In this document: positions 37,338 through 47,213 of the stretch, in pieces
How the letters are laid out: each line of letters starts with the position of its first letter
How positions within the stretch are numbered: position 1 is the first letter of the stretch
Assembly: GCF_017571465.1 (NCBI RefSeq)
Contig: NZ_JAGETV010000003.1
Span: 120,724 to 184,723, forward strand
DNA: 64,000 bases
Direction: 5' to 3'
Origin: Thiomicrorhabdus marina
GTDB taxonomy: Bacteria; Pseudomonadota; Gammaproteobacteria; Thiomicrospirales; Thiomicrospiraceae
Notes under the pieces: generated by a model
What the model was told of the DNA's origin: nothing
The model's database searches: none
What the model saw: only the letters and a program-made list of their open reading frames with translations
Translations under genes and position numbers: made by a program

Positions 37338-38465
37338 ATGAAAAGATTTTATTGCTCATGCAGTAAAGAAGTCGGTTTTCACGATCATGTATGCAAAAAC
37401 TGTGGTCGTGACCTCGTCTATGATCCTGTTCTCGGCACTATTTTGAGTGGCGAATTAATCAATACCGATTGTTTTATTGTCCATACACCCGATGGACAAA
37501 AAAACCGGCAGTTAATTGCCTGTGATAACCGCCACACAACGGTTGCGTGTAACTGGGCGTTAGTACCCGAAGACCAAGAAAATGACTGCGAATGCATTTC
37601 CTGTCGCAGTACGCGAAGTATTCCTGATCAGGAAGGCACCGACAAAAATCCCACTCGATGGTATAAGCTAGAACGTAGCAAACGCCAACTTATGCAGACT
37701 TTGATTGATCTCAAAGCCATTGATGCTACCCAGCCTGAATTATATGAAGACCTAGAATTTGACTTTTTAGAGGATAAGCGCAGCAACCCTGACCTTGAAC
37801 TCGAACATGTTTTAAGCGGTCATTATGACGGGTTAATTACCATCAATGCAGCGGAAGCGGATGAAGGCTTTTTGCACACCATGAAAGAGCAGATGCAGGA
37901 ACGCTATCGAACACTGCTTGGTCATTTCCGTCATGAAATCGGTCATTATTTCTGGCTGAAATTCTTTCATAACGAAGAAATGAGAAAGAAATTTCGTAAA
38001 GTATTTGGTGACGAACGTGAAGACTACAGCAAAGCGCTAAAACGCTACTACAAATCGGGCAACCAGTCTCACTGGCGCTCGCGCTTTATCACTCCTTACG
38101 CCAGCAGCCATCCGCATGAGGACTGGGCGGAAACTTGGGCGCACTATATGCATATAGTCGATACGTTGCAAACCGCCCACAGCTATGGGCTGAGCGACTA
38201 TGAACCGCATAAGAACAGTTTTGATCAATGGTTTGTCGAATGGGGCAGAGTCACTCAGGTAATGAATGCTCTAAACCGAAGCATGGGAGTTGCAGAACCC
38301 TACCCGTTCAAAGTTTCGGATATTGTGGAAGGAAAATTACGCTTTATCGACGAAATGATCTGCTTGTATGCGTTAAACATAAAATCACCTTCGCAACGGA
38401 AGCCAAAAAAGGTTTCGGTTAAATCGAAGAAGACAACTAAGGAAAATCGGAATAAATCCAAATGA
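37338..38465 (+). CDS. Zinc-ribbon metallopeptidase linked to the Anbu operon
   Basis: 375 residues. A zinc ribbon with Cys6, Cys8, Cys19 and Cys22 leads into a second Cys group near 84-89 (CECISC). The catalytic HEIGH is at 199-203 in HFRHEIGHYFWLKFF, and PHEDWAETWAHYMH (near 256-269) supplies a downstream acidic ligand. This matches the 'putative zinc-binding metallopeptidase' family. Basic residues dominate the C-terminus. Position 6 bases after the alpha-E gene indicates it belongs to the operon, and it could trim or remove the product made by the ATP-grasp and alpha-E proteins (inference). Confidence 0.85.
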   Translation: MKRFYCSCSKEVGFHDHVCKNCGRDLVYDPVLGTILSGELINTDCFIVHTPDGQKNRQLIACDNRHTTVACNWALVPEDQENDCECISCRSTRSIPDQEGTDKNPTRWYKLERSKRQLMQTLIDLKAIDATQPELYEDLEFDFLEDKRSNPDLELEHVLSGHYDGLITINAAEADEGFLHTMKEQMQERYRTLLGHFRHEIGHYFWLKFFHNEEMRKKFRKVFGDEREDYSKALKRYYKSGNQSHWRSRFITPYASSHPHEDWAETWAHYMHIVDTLQTAHSYGLSDYEPHKNSFDQWFVEWGRVTQVMNALNRSMGVAEPYPFKVSDIVEGKLRFIDEMICLYALNIKSPSQRKPKKVSVKSKKTTKENRNKSK

Positions 38466-38599
38466 CTTCAGACAAAGCCTCTGAAAACCGAAGAAAGACG
38501 CAACTCAGCAATACGGTTGTAACGCCTCTTTAAATCAATGAAGACTTATTCTGTATTTCCACAAAATCAGCCTTATCAAGGCGAAACAGGGATGTAACT

Positions 38600-39949
38600 A
38601 TGGAAACGATTAACTCAATCCTTTCAACAGCAAGTAGCTGGGCTTGGGGCCCGGTGATGCTGTTCTTGATTCTCGGAACCGGCCTGTTTCTGACCTTTCG
38701 ATTATCTTTCTTACCGCTTCGTAATCTTGGTAAGGCATTCAAACTCCTCTGGCAAGGTCGCCATTCCAACCAAGAAGGCGATATTCCTCCATTCAGCGCA
38801 CTGATGACCGCACTGGCTGCGACCATAGGAACAGGTAATATCGCCGGCGTTGCCGCTGCGCTCTTTATCGGAGGCCCTGGGGCGATTTTCTGGATGTGGA
38901 TTACCGCTCTAATCGGCATGGCAACTAAATATTCAGAAGCGGTTTTAGCCGTACACTATCGCGAAACTGACGAAGATGGTCGCCATGTCGGCGGGCCAAT
39001 GTACGCAATTAAAAACGGCATGGGCGAAAAATGGAAACCGCTCGGCATTGCTTTCGCCCTCTTCGGCGCAATCGCCGCTTTCGGAATCGGCAACATGGTA
39101 CAAGCCAATGCGGTTGCCGGCGCAATGGAAAGCGCTTTTGAAATCGACAATACCTATACCGGCATTGTCTTGATGATTCTGATTGGCTTGGTGGTGTTCG
39201 GCGGAGTAAAACGTATCGCCAAAACCGCGACTGCTTTAGTGCCGCTAATGGCCGCTTTATATATCGGCGTCTCATTATGGATTCTAATTATTAATATTGA
39301 TGCACTACCGACGGCTCTCATCACCATTGTCGAAAGCGCTTTTACCGGCCATGCCGCAGCCGGCGGTTTTGCCGGTGCCAGCATTATCTTAGCGATTCAA
39401 TTCGGGGTAGCACGCGGGGTTTTCTCTAACGAAGCCGGTCTTGGCTCTGCACCCATCGCGCATGCCGCAGCACAAACCAATAATCCGGTTCGCCAAGGGC
39501 ATATCGCCATGTTAGGGACTTTCATCGACACCATTATCATCTGCACCATGACGGCTTTGGTTATTATGGTTTCCGGCGTTTGGCAATCCGGCGAGACCGG
39601 CTCGGTATTAACCGCGAACGCCTTTAGCGAAGGGCTTGGTTCAAATATCGGCGCCGTGATCGTCGCTATCAGCCTCTCGGTGTTTGCCTTCACAACGTTG
39701 CTAAGTTGGAGTTATTACGGTGAGCGCTGCGCCGAGTTTTTGACCAATACTCATATCATTACGCCATACCGCGTGCTGTGGATTGTGGCGATTTTTGCCG
39801 GTGCTTCGCTATCGGACTACTTCAATACTGTGCTGATTTTGGCGGATGTGCTGAATGCCTTGATGGCGATTCCTAACTTGATTGCTCTACTTGTGCTATC
39901 ACCGGTTATCGTCAAGTTGACTAAAGAGTATTTAGCGACCCAAAAATAA
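38600..39949 (+). CDS. AGCS-family alanine/glycine:sodium symporter
   Basis: 449 residues with about eleven membrane helices. FSALMTALAATIGTGNIAGVAAAL is the AGCS signature near the third helix, and ARGVFSNEAGLGSAPIAHAAA is the second conserved block. These lines identify sodium-coupled uptake of alanine or glycine at the inner membrane. Purine-rich GGGATGTAACT is near the start. It may be a separate transcription unit from the Anbu-linked operon 134 bases to the left, since the gap shows no strong terminator. Confidence 0.93.
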   Translation: METINSILSTASSWAWGPVMLFLILGTGLFLTFRLSFLPLRNLGKAFKLLWQGRHSNQEGDIPPFSALMTALAATIGTGNIAGVAAALFIGGPGAIFWMWITALIGMATKYSEAVLAVHYRETDEDGRHVGGPMYAIKNGMGEKWKPLGIAFALFGAIAAFGIGNMVQANAVAGAMESAFEIDNTYTGIVLMILIGLVVFGGVKRIAKTATALVPLMAALYIGVSLWILIINIDALPTALITIVESAFTGHAAAGGFAGASIILAIQFGVARGVFSNEAGLGSAPIAHAAAQTNNPVRQGHIAMLGTFIDTIIICTMTALVIMVSGVWQSGETGSVLTANAFSEGLGSNIGAVIVAISLSVFAFTTLLSWSYYGERCAEFLTNTHIITPYRVLWIVAIFAGASLSDYFNTVLILADVLNALMAIPNLIALLVLSPVIVKLTKEYLATQK

Positions 39950-39955
39950 CATCGA

Positions 39956-41194
39956 TTAGGCCTCTGCCAAAGCAACTTGGTATGCCTTCTGATGATTTGC
40001 ATGCAAGCAAGCCACCACTTGCATATCGAGCTCACCTTCGGCAGTCATATCATCAACAATGCTGAGAATTTTCTCTACCGATAAACCTTTGCGATAAGGC
40101 CGATCTTGAGCCAAAGCTTGCACAATATCAGCGACAGCGAGAATTCTTGACTCTAAAGGCAGGTCGGTTTCACGTGCCGGATAACCAATTCCATTCAGTT
40201 TCTCATGATGCTGAGACGCCCACAGCGCAATATCTTCCATCCCTTTAATACGGCGTAAAATCATTAAAGAGACAAAACTATGCCGGTTCATTTTTTGGCG
40301 CTCTTCATGATCTAACGGCGACTGTTTTTCCAGTACATCATCTTCCATGTCCAACTTACCTAAATCATGTAACAGACCGGCAAGATAGATACGTTGCTGC
40401 TTACTCTCGCTTAAACCCAGCTGCTTGCCAAGATAAGCCGACAAGGAAGCAACTCCGATCGAATGCTGATAGGTAAAAGGGCTTTTGGCATCAACCGCAT
40501 TGGCAAAAATCACCGCCATTTCCTGCAATTCCGCCATGGTAATTAAACGATCCACATTTTGCAGACGCTCTTGCACAAACTCAATGACCTCTTGTTTGTC
40601 ATTCATCATCCAGAAAATATCAGCGCGACACGCTCTCAAAAAAGCTTTGTAAATATCCTCACGAAAAAACGCCTGCCAACGCGCTTCAATCTGCTGCAAA
40701 CTAAAATCACGCGCCATATGATAATGACGATAATTCTTACTACTAATTTCTTGCCAAGCGAAAGCATCAACACGGTCAACCAGAAGAATAATATTGGCAA
40801 ACAGCGCTTGCTTCTCAGTCAGCTCACCCTTTTTCACCAAACTCTGCAATAAAGGCCAGCGATCATGATGATGCAAAATATAAGGGCTAAGGTACTTCAA
40901 CACGGATGAACGCTCGGCCAGCTGCGCCCCGATATGACAGTGCTCGTGCACACCTTGCCACTCCATTGACTTTATTAAATGCGCATGCACATAATTAGTG
41001 GACACGCCTAAATCATGCAGTAGAGCAGCAACAAAGAGTTCATCCAAATCTGTGTCAGATAAGCCGAATGCCTTTCCGACCTGATAAGACATCTGCGCTA
41101 CTCGTTTTCCATGGCCATCATCATCGCCAACTAAATCTAAGGTAGAGACCAATGCAAACAATACATCGGCTAAAGAAATAGATGCATCCTTCAT
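39956..41194 (-). CDS. Tandem HD / HD-GYP domain protein
   Basis: 412 residues with two HD-type domains. The first has HD at residues 60-61 (ALLHDLGVS) and later HHHDRWP, but no GYP. The second carries HDLGKLD near 272-278, then HHEKLNGIGYP near 325-335, the HD-GYP signature of c-di-GMP phosphodiesterases, and ILAVADIVQALAQDRPYR. It has no membrane helices and no receiver domain. Hydrolysis of c-di-GMP is likely from the second domain; the first could be a degenerate paralogue for regulation or dimerisation. It converges on the AGCS gene with 6 bases between. Confidence 0.88.
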   Translation of the reverse strand: MKDASISLADVLFALVSTLDLVGDDDGHGKRVAQMSYQVGKAFGLSDTDLDELFVAALLHDLGVSTNYVHAHLIKSMEWQGVHEHCHIGAQLAERSSVLKYLSPYILHHHDRWPLLQSLVKKGELTEKQALFANIILLVDRVDAFAWQEISSKNYRHYHMARDFSLQQIEARWQAFFREDIYKAFLRACRADIFWMMNDKQEVIEFVQERLQNVDRLITMAELQEMAVIFANAVDAKSPFTYQHSIGVASLSAYLGKQLGLSESKQQRIYLAGLLHDLGKLDMEDDVLEKQSPLDHEERQKMNRHSFVSLMILRRIKGMEDIALWASQHHEKLNGIGYPARETDLPLESRILAVADIVQALAQDRPYRKGLSVEKILSIVDDMTAEGELDMQVVACLHANHQKAYQVALAEA

Positions 41195-41488
41195 TCATAA
41201 CCCCCAAGCTCGAAAGCAGACCGTACTTTAAAAACTGATTCAACACTCGTTGGGTTAAAGCAAATTTCTAAAGTCTATTTATGATTTTTATTTTCTCTAT
41301 TGCAGCGCGAAAATAGCTTCCTCGCCTTAATCGGGAATAATAAATTTTATGAATATAGCGAAATATCATAACTTCCTGTTTATCTTCCCTCATCAATTAA
41401 CTCAGGAAGATGCGAACCTGACTTCGTAAAAGTGTAAAATTTACCATGCAATCATTGATTTGTTCTGTGGAAAGGTAAGCCTAAAACT
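41195..41488. promoter_or_regulatory. Divergent region between HD-GYP and DUF748 genes
   Basis: 294 AT-rich bases with start sites diverging on both sides. I find no gene, terminator hairpin or convincing -35/-10 pair. GGAAAGG lies about 15 bases upstream of the DUF748 ATG at 41489. Confidence 0.35.
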
Positions 41489-44400
41489 ATGCCGTTTTTG
41501 AAAAAACATCCTTGGCTTAGCAGCCTTGTACTGCTGTTGATTTTATTTGTCAGTCTGTTGCCGGTGGCGCTCAAGCACGGGGCAATTTATGTGCTAGAAA
41601 AACAGAGCAGCCAGCAAGCCAGCATTGACAACATCGACCTTAATCTATTTACCGGTCACTTACAAATTCGCAACATTAAGCTGCAAAACGAGCAATATTC
41701 AACGCAAATCAAACAGTTTAATGCCAACATCTTACTTCGCGCATTTTTCCAAAAACGTCTGCTGTTTTCGCAAATCAAACTCAGTGGGGTAACGCTGCCC
41801 ATTGAGGTGATGCAACAAAATGAGCAGCAACGTTTTAAAATCGCTGGCTTTGAAATACCGCAAAGCGCTAGTTCAGACGAGTCGCCTTCGACCAGCCTAC
41901 CCATTGATTTTGGTGTCCGCCAACTAAGCCTGCATGACATCAACTTACAGCTGATTCAAAACCAACAGCAACAGCTCTACCAAATCCGCAATCTCAGCTT
42001 GAATGAACTTTATAGTTGGGACAGCGATTTCGCCCGCTTGAAGTTAACCAGTGCACTGAACAAAAAATCGATTAATGCCAACCTACAAGTACACCTGTTC
42101 GCCAAGGTGCCGAAAATCATCGGCACAATCAAGGTACGAGAGCTGGAATTGAATGACTTACAAGAATGGGTTCATCAGCCCCTTGCAGGACAACTTAGCG
42201 CTGACATGACCTTTACTATCGAACAGCAAAGTAACGGTATTAACCTCTATCAATACAGCGACATCTCCCTAAAAAATGCCAATATCACTTTGCCACAGCA
42301 ACAGATCGGCAGCCAAGAATTAGCTTGGCAAGGCGATGTTCACTACTTTGCCGGTGACGTACAAGGGATAAAGGTACTCGGTAAGCTAAACGGAAAACGG
42401 CTTGAATACGCACAAGGCAGTGATGAAGAAAACACCCTTAAACTGCTGACCGATATACAAGGCAATATCGATTTAATCGGTCATCTGGATGGCCCTGATG
42501 CCAAAATCCAGCAAAACGGTCTACTTTCATTGGCCAACTTTACTCTGCAGCAAGTGAATCCGCAGCCAAGTCCTTCCGACCTAAAAATCAATTATCAAAA
42601 ATTCAGTTACCAAGGCAAAGCCAATTACCAAATCAGCCAACCTAAACTCAATTTAGACGGCGCTTTAAACCTCGAAAAACTGCAAATATCGCAAGCACAG
42701 CTTACAAAAAATCAGCAACAAACCTTGCAGATCGAATATCCGCAAGTACGTTATCAAGGTGTCGTCGATTATGACCTTGAACAACAGAACATCGCCTTAA
42801 ATGGAAGCCTTAGCGGTGAGAAGCTACAATTTGCACAATTGAATAAAATCAACCAAAAGCTGCAAAACACCTTAGAACTAACGTTAAATGCGCTAAACCT
42901 TACTGGTTCTCAGTACATTCAACTCGGCAAAGCACTGAACATCACTGCCAGTAGCGATGTCAGCTTCAAACAGTTGGCTTTAACCCAACAAGACAACAGC
43001 GCAGAACAGCCAAGCAAACTGAAACTAAACAGCTCTGTAAACGGCAGACTAAACCTTAAGGCTAACTTTGCCGATAATAAACAAAGCCTGTCACAAACCG
43101 GACCGATTGCGATTACAAACCTCGCTTTTACGCAGAACGACATAGGCCTGAATACATCGACCATCAGTTGGAACGGCCAGATCAATTGGCAGCAGAGCGA
43201 CGAGCTGCAACTAACCGCTAAGGGCGATTTAAACGGCGCACAATTACAGTTCAAACAACAAACTGCCGGAACGCCTCTCCAACTTACGCAAAACTTGCAA
43301 GCACAGCTTGACCTACTGCTGATCAATAACGCCAAACAACTGCAATTGCAGCAGCAAGGCTCGATTCGCATTAATGACCTTAATTTGCAGCAACAAAACT
43401 TATCACAGCTAGCCAAACTGGTTCGGTACGACGGCAATCTTAATCTGACTCAAATCCACCCTAGCAAGGAACAAGCAGGCAACGGCACTCAGGAGATTAA
43501 TCTACAAGGCAAACTAACCCTTAACCAAGCACAGACCGAATTACCGGAAAGTAAACTGAGCATTGCGCATAACCTAAGCTCTGACTTCACTCTGAAAACG
43601 ATTATCGCCAATGATGCTTTACAGACTGATTACCAAGGTTCAGGACAAATCTCAGCATTTCGCTTTAGTAACCAACAACAAACTGCCAAGTTCAAGCGCT
43701 TTACCTGGAATGGAAAAACCCAACTCAGTCAAAATCTAGCCCAAAGCGAACAGCAACCAAAACTAAGCGGTCAACTAAATTTGAACGCTAGGCAAATCCA
43801 AGCTGGTTCGCCGAAGTCAGACAATGCCGTACAACTTGAAAGCTTCAACCTTCCAAGCCTGACACTGAAAAGTCTTGAGCATTTCGCCTTTAGAAATCTG
43901 GAATTAAATAATCTGGATGTGCAAGGCGTTCAGGGTGCCGAAAAAGTACCGGTTGCGACAATTAAATCCATCACGCTTAATCAAGGCGACATTACGGTAG
44001 CGCCTCAGTTAGCAGTTGAATTAGATAATATTGCGATTGTCGATTTTGGCAGTGAGCTCAATGTCGATAAAAACTATCAAGTAACGCAAGTTGATGCCTT
44101 ATTGAACGCCTTCGGCATCGAAAAACAAACACCAAATAAAACCACCGATAAGGATGCGGAAGCCAAACCAGAAGGCACCCCATCTAATGACCTACCAAAA
44201 ATCCTGCTCGGCTCATTTGCTCTGCAAGGCACCAATCAAATCCAATTGCAAATTGCTAATCCCGTCGATGAAAAAGCGCCACCCATTACCAAGACCTTAG
44301 CGATTAAAACCTTACAATTCGACTCTTTTGACAGCACAAAGCCAGAACAAGCCAGTAACTTCGAGTTTTTGGCAAGTTTGGATGAATTCAATGAAATTCG

Positions 44401-45256
44401 TTCAAGCGGCAAAATTGCGCCTTTAGCAAATCAACTATCAGTACAAGCGAAAACCACTATCGATGGGTTGGCATTGAACGACTTTTCGCCGCTAGTTCAA
44501 CAAGCAGTCGGCTATCAAATCGACAGCGGGCAACTGTCTGCAAAAATCGACAGCAATATCGCCGATAACAAAATCGATATGGAAAACGACGTCAAGCTCT
44601 ATAAGTTTGAACTGGCTAGCGCCAATAAAGAAAAAACCGACGAGTTTAATAAAAGTTTCAGTATGCCGCTGGAAGTCGGCTTGAGTCTGCTTCGAGACAA
44701 GAACGATAATATCGAACTCAAACTACCGATTAAGGGCGATTTAAGCAATCCTAATTTTAGTATTGAAGATGTCGTTGCCACGGCATTAAACGGCGCCTTG
44801 GGCAAAGCGACGCGCACTTACCTGCTACTCGCTCTGCAACCTTTTGGAGCGATTGCTTTGGTCGGTGAAATGGCTTTTGACCAGCTATCGGCAGTGCGTT
44901 TGCAACCGGTCGCTTTTGAAGATGGCAGCTTTAAAATCAGTGACGAAATGCAAACCTATCTGCAAAAAGTCAGCACCTTGCTTAAATCGAAGAGCAATGT
45001 GCAGATTAAACTATGCGGCGGTGCAAACCAGAGCGATAAAAAGAAAATTGCTGAATCCGCACAAACCGATACTCAGAAAAAAGAAGGGGTCTTACCGCTA
45101 GTCACTGACGACCAGCTACTACGCCTAGCCGGAATGCGCCAGACCATGATAAAACGCTATCTGCTGGAGCAAGGTGTCAGCACCAACCAGATTGTTATCT
45201 GCCAGCCGAAAATCAGCACAGAAAGCGGCGCGGCCAAAATCCAAATGGGTATTTAA
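41489..45256 (+). CDS. DUF748 (AsmA-like) envelope protein
   Basis: 1255 residues. One N-terminal membrane helix (about 10-30) anchors a very long periplasmic region of repeated Gln/Asn-rich beta strands of the form 'LxLxGxLxLxxxQ', typical of AsmA/YhdP/TamB-like bridge proteins. DUF748 motifs include the opening 'KQSSQQASIDNIDLNLFTGHLQIRNIKL'-like region (residues about 35-62) and, near the end, LPIKGDLSNPNFSIEDVVATALNGALGK. The C-terminus (from about 1150) resembles an OmpA-like domain that binds peptidoglycan. Such proteins may move phospholipid between membranes. The stop is immediately followed by the bioH ATG. Confidence 0.82.
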   Translation: MPFLKKHPWLSSLVLLLILFVSLLPVALKHGAIYVLEKQSSQQASIDNIDLNLFTGHLQIRNIKLQNEQYSTQIKQFNANILLRAFFQKRLLFSQIKLSGVTLPIEVMQQNEQQRFKIAGFEIPQSASSDESPSTSLPIDFGVRQLSLHDINLQLIQNQQQQLYQIRNLSLNELYSWDSDFARLKLTSALNKKSINANLQVHLFAKVPKIIGTIKVRELELNDLQEWVHQPLAGQLSADMTFTIEQQSNGINLYQYSDISLKNANITLPQQQIGSQELAWQGDVHYFAGDVQGIKVLGKLNGKRLEYAQGSDEENTLKLLTDIQGNIDLIGHLDGPDAKIQQNGLLSLANFTLQQVNPQPSPSDLKINYQKFSYQGKANYQISQPKLNLDGALNLEKLQISQAQLTKNQQQTLQIEYPQVRYQGVVDYDLEQQNIALNGSLSGEKLQFAQLNKINQKLQNTLELTLNALNLTGSQYIQLGKALNITASSDVSFKQLALTQQDNSAEQPSKLKLNSSVNGRLNLKANFADNKQSLSQTGPIAITNLAFTQNDIGLNTSTISWNGQINWQQSDELQLTAKGDLNGAQLQFKQQTAGTPLQLTQNLQAQLDLLLINNAKQLQLQQQGSIRINDLNLQQQNLSQLAKLVRYDGNLNLTQIHPSKEQAGNGTQEINLQGKLTLNQAQTELPESKLSIAHNLSSDFTLKTIIANDALQTDYQGSGQISAFRFSNQQQTAKFKRFTWNGKTQLSQNLAQSEQQPKLSGQLNLNARQIQAGSPKSDNAVQLESFNLPSLTLKSLEHFAFRNLELNNLDVQGVQGAEKVPVATIKSITLNQGDITVAPQLAVELDNIAIVDFGSELNVDKNYQVTQVDALLNAFGIEKQTPNKTTDKDAEAKPEGTPSNDLPKILLGSFALQGTNQIQLQIANPVDEKAPPITKTLAIKTLQFDSFDSTKPEQASNFEFLASLDEFNEIRSSGKIAPLANQLSVQAKTTIDGLALNDFSPLVQQAVGYQIDSGQLSAKIDSNIADNKIDMENDVKLYKFELASANKEKTDEFNKSFSMPLEVGLSLLRDKNDNIELKLPIKGDLSNPNFSIEDVVATALNGALGKATRTYLLLALQPFGAIALVGEMAFDQLSAVRLQPVAFEDGSFKISDEMQTYLQKVSTLLKSKSNVQIKLCGGANQSDKKKIAESAQTDTQKKEGVLPLVTDDQLLRLAGMRQTMIKRYLLEQGVSTNQIVICQPKISTESGAAKIQMGI

Positions 45257-46048
45257 ATGTTAAACAAAACCATTCTCGGCAATGAAAACCTACCAAAACT
45301 GGCGCTTATTCACGGCTGGGGAGCGCAGAATGCGGTCTGGCAGGATTGGGCTAAAGATTATTTAGCCGATTATTACCAATTACATCTGATTGAGCTACCT
45401 GGATTCGGTAGAAGTGCCGGCGTCGATAACCAAGACAGCGACCAAGTACTGGCACAAAACTGGATTGACGAAATCGTTGCCGCCATGCCAGAAAACACAC
45501 ATTTGCTCGGTTGGTCGCTCGGCGGCTTGCTAGCACAACAAATTGCCATTCAACACCCAGAAAAGGTAGCCTCGCTCATCTGTCTCGCATCCACACCACG
45601 TTTTACACAAAACGACGATTGGAAGTGGGCGGTTTCGCCAAAACTCATGGCAGATTTCATGCACTCGGTACAAGCCGATAGTATCGCCACCCTTAAGAGT
45701 TTTTGGACGCTACAAATGCAAGGCAGTGACATGCCTCGCGTGCAAATCCGCCAATTCGTGAAACGCATGCAGGATTACCAAATTCCGAAATTAAGCGGCT
45801 TGACCCAAGGCCTGCGTTTACTGAAACACTTCGATTTTCGCGATCAAGCCGGCGAGTTAACAATGCCGGTGCTATGGCTGCTTGGCGAACACGACCCACT
45901 GATTCCGCAGGCATTTATTTCAGAATTCAGTACAATACAGCGCCAAGCGGAAGTGCAGATTTTAGAAGGTGCAGCACATACGCCTTTTGCGTCGCACCCA
46001 CAACAAACCGCCGATGCAATCCGCCATTTTTTAGCCAAACTGAATTAA
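45257..46048 (+). CDS. bioH: Pimeloyl-ACP methyl ester esterase BioH
   Basis: 263 residues, an alpha/beta hydrolase. LALIHGWGAQNAVWQDW holds the oxyanion-loop HGWG, the nucleophile Ser is in LLGWSLGGLLAQQ, the acid is in LLGEHDPLIP and the base His in EGAAHTPFASHP. BioH removes the methyl cap from pimeloyl-ACP methyl ester, ending pimelate chain extension. It begins on the base after the DUF748 stop and precedes bioC by 7 bases, so the pair is presumably cotranscribed. bioB/bioF are elsewhere in the window. Confidence 0.92.
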   Translation: MLNKTILGNENLPKLALIHGWGAQNAVWQDWAKDYLADYYQLHLIELPGFGRSAGVDNQDSDQVLAQNWIDEIVAAMPENTHLLGWSLGGLLAQQIAIQHPEKVASLICLASTPRFTQNDDWKWAVSPKLMADFMHSVQADSIATLKSFWTLQMQGSDMPRVQIRQFVKRMQDYQIPKLSGLTQGLRLLKHFDFRDQAGELTMPVLWLLGEHDPLIPQAFISEFSTIQRQAEVQILEGAAHTPFASHPQQTADAIRHFLAKLN

Positions 46049-46055
46049 AGAGCAC

Positions 46056-47018
46056 ATGAGTCTACCCAGCCACGAGCAACTACAGCACGTTAATCGCCAA
46101 CATCTTAAGCAGCACTTCAGTCATGCCGCACCGAGCTATGACGAAGCGGCGATTTTGCAAAAAACCGTGGCCGAACGGATTGACGAGCGCCTCTCGCTAA
46201 CCACTGTTGAAGTCTTGCGCATTGCCGATATCGGCGCTGGAACCGGCCTGCTCACCGAAAAACTTTTGGCTCGTTACCCGGATGCGGATTTATTTGCGGT
46301 CGACCTTTCCGAAGCGATGTTGCAAATATCTAAAACTCGCCTACAGATCGAACGTTTTACTGCGCTGAAACCGCTCAATAAACTCTTGCCGAAATTTAAT
46401 CAAAAGCTTGGCGTAACGCTCATTAATGCCGACGCATTTGCACTGCCATTTGCTGATGGCAGTCTGGATATGATTACCAGCAATTTGATGCTGCAATGGT
46501 GCGATGATTTGGATGCCGTGTTCCAAGAATTTCGTCGTGTATTGCGTCCAGAAGGCTTGCTGATGTTCACCACTTTCGGACCGGATACCTTGAAAGAATT
46601 GCGCCAAGCCTGGCAAATGGCTGATGTCGAAAATCAGCATGTGAATCATTTTATCGATATGCACGACATCGGCGACGCCTTAATTCGTGCCGGCTTCGGT
46701 CAACCGGTAATGGATGTCGAACACTTTACTCTGACCTACGACAAACCGATGGGCGTAATCAAAGACTTGAAAGCGATTGGCGCTACCAATGCCAGTTTAA
46801 ATCGTAAGCGCGGTCTGATGGGCAAAGGCAAATTCCAAGCCATGCTGAATGCCTATGAAGAACTGCGTCAGAACGGCAAAATCAACGCCACCTATGAAGT
46901 GGTTCACGGCCACGCTTGGGCGGCGCAAGAAGTCTTTAAAGGCCCAGACCGCGACCGCAGTGGCCTAGTCGAAATCAGTCTGGATGAGTTTGCCAAGCAA
47001 ACGAAACGCAACGCTTAG
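46056..47018 (+). CDS. bioC: Malonyl-ACP O-methyltransferase BioC
   Basis: 320 residues, a class I SAM methyltransferase. It opens with HFSHAAPSYDEAAILQ, typical of BioC, then motif I IADIGAGTGLLTEKL, an acidic DLFAVDLSEAMLQ and DMITSNLMLQWC, the 'W' patch of BioC. It methylates the free carboxyl of malonyl-ACP so that fatty-acid enzymes can make the pimelate chain, the first step of biotin synthesis in bacteria. It is somewhat longer than the 250-residue enterobacterial form because of a spacer near 105-125. Confidence 0.93.
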   Translation: MSLPSHEQLQHVNRQHLKQHFSHAAPSYDEAAILQKTVAERIDERLSLTTVEVLRIADIGAGTGLLTEKLLARYPDADLFAVDLSEAMLQISKTRLQIERFTALKPLNKLLPKFNQKLGVTLINADAFALPFADGSLDMITSNLMLQWCDDLDAVFQEFRRVLRPEGLLMFTTFGPDTLKELRQAWQMADVENQHVNHFIDMHDIGDALIRAGFGQPVMDVEHFTLTYDKPMGVIKDLKAIGATNASLNRKRGLMGKGKFQAMLNAYEELRQNGKINATYEVVHGHAWAAQEVFKGPDRDRSGLVEISLDEFAKQTKRNA

Positions 47019-47083
47019 GGTTGTCCAAAGCCCCTGACATCCACCCACAAAAGTACCCAAAAAAAGTAAACTATAATTTATAT

Positions 47084-47111
47084 TTGACATACATAGTGTT
47101 TTTCATAGAAT
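47084..47111 (+). promoter_or_regulatory. Sigma70-type promoter for the secreted unknown protein
   Basis: TTGACA (47084-47089) and TAGAAT (47106-47111) are separated by 16 bases, the best -35/-10 match in the window. About 95 bases of AT-rich leader follow up to the ATG at 47214, which is preceded by GGAGGGG. Confidence 0.65.
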
Positions 47112-47213
47112 CAAATAACAAAGCGCCAAATATTATTTAAGTTCTGAAAAATACATCAAAATAATAATTTTCGGTTTCTTAAAAAGTAAGCATTTTATTA
47201 TTTTGGAGGGGTC

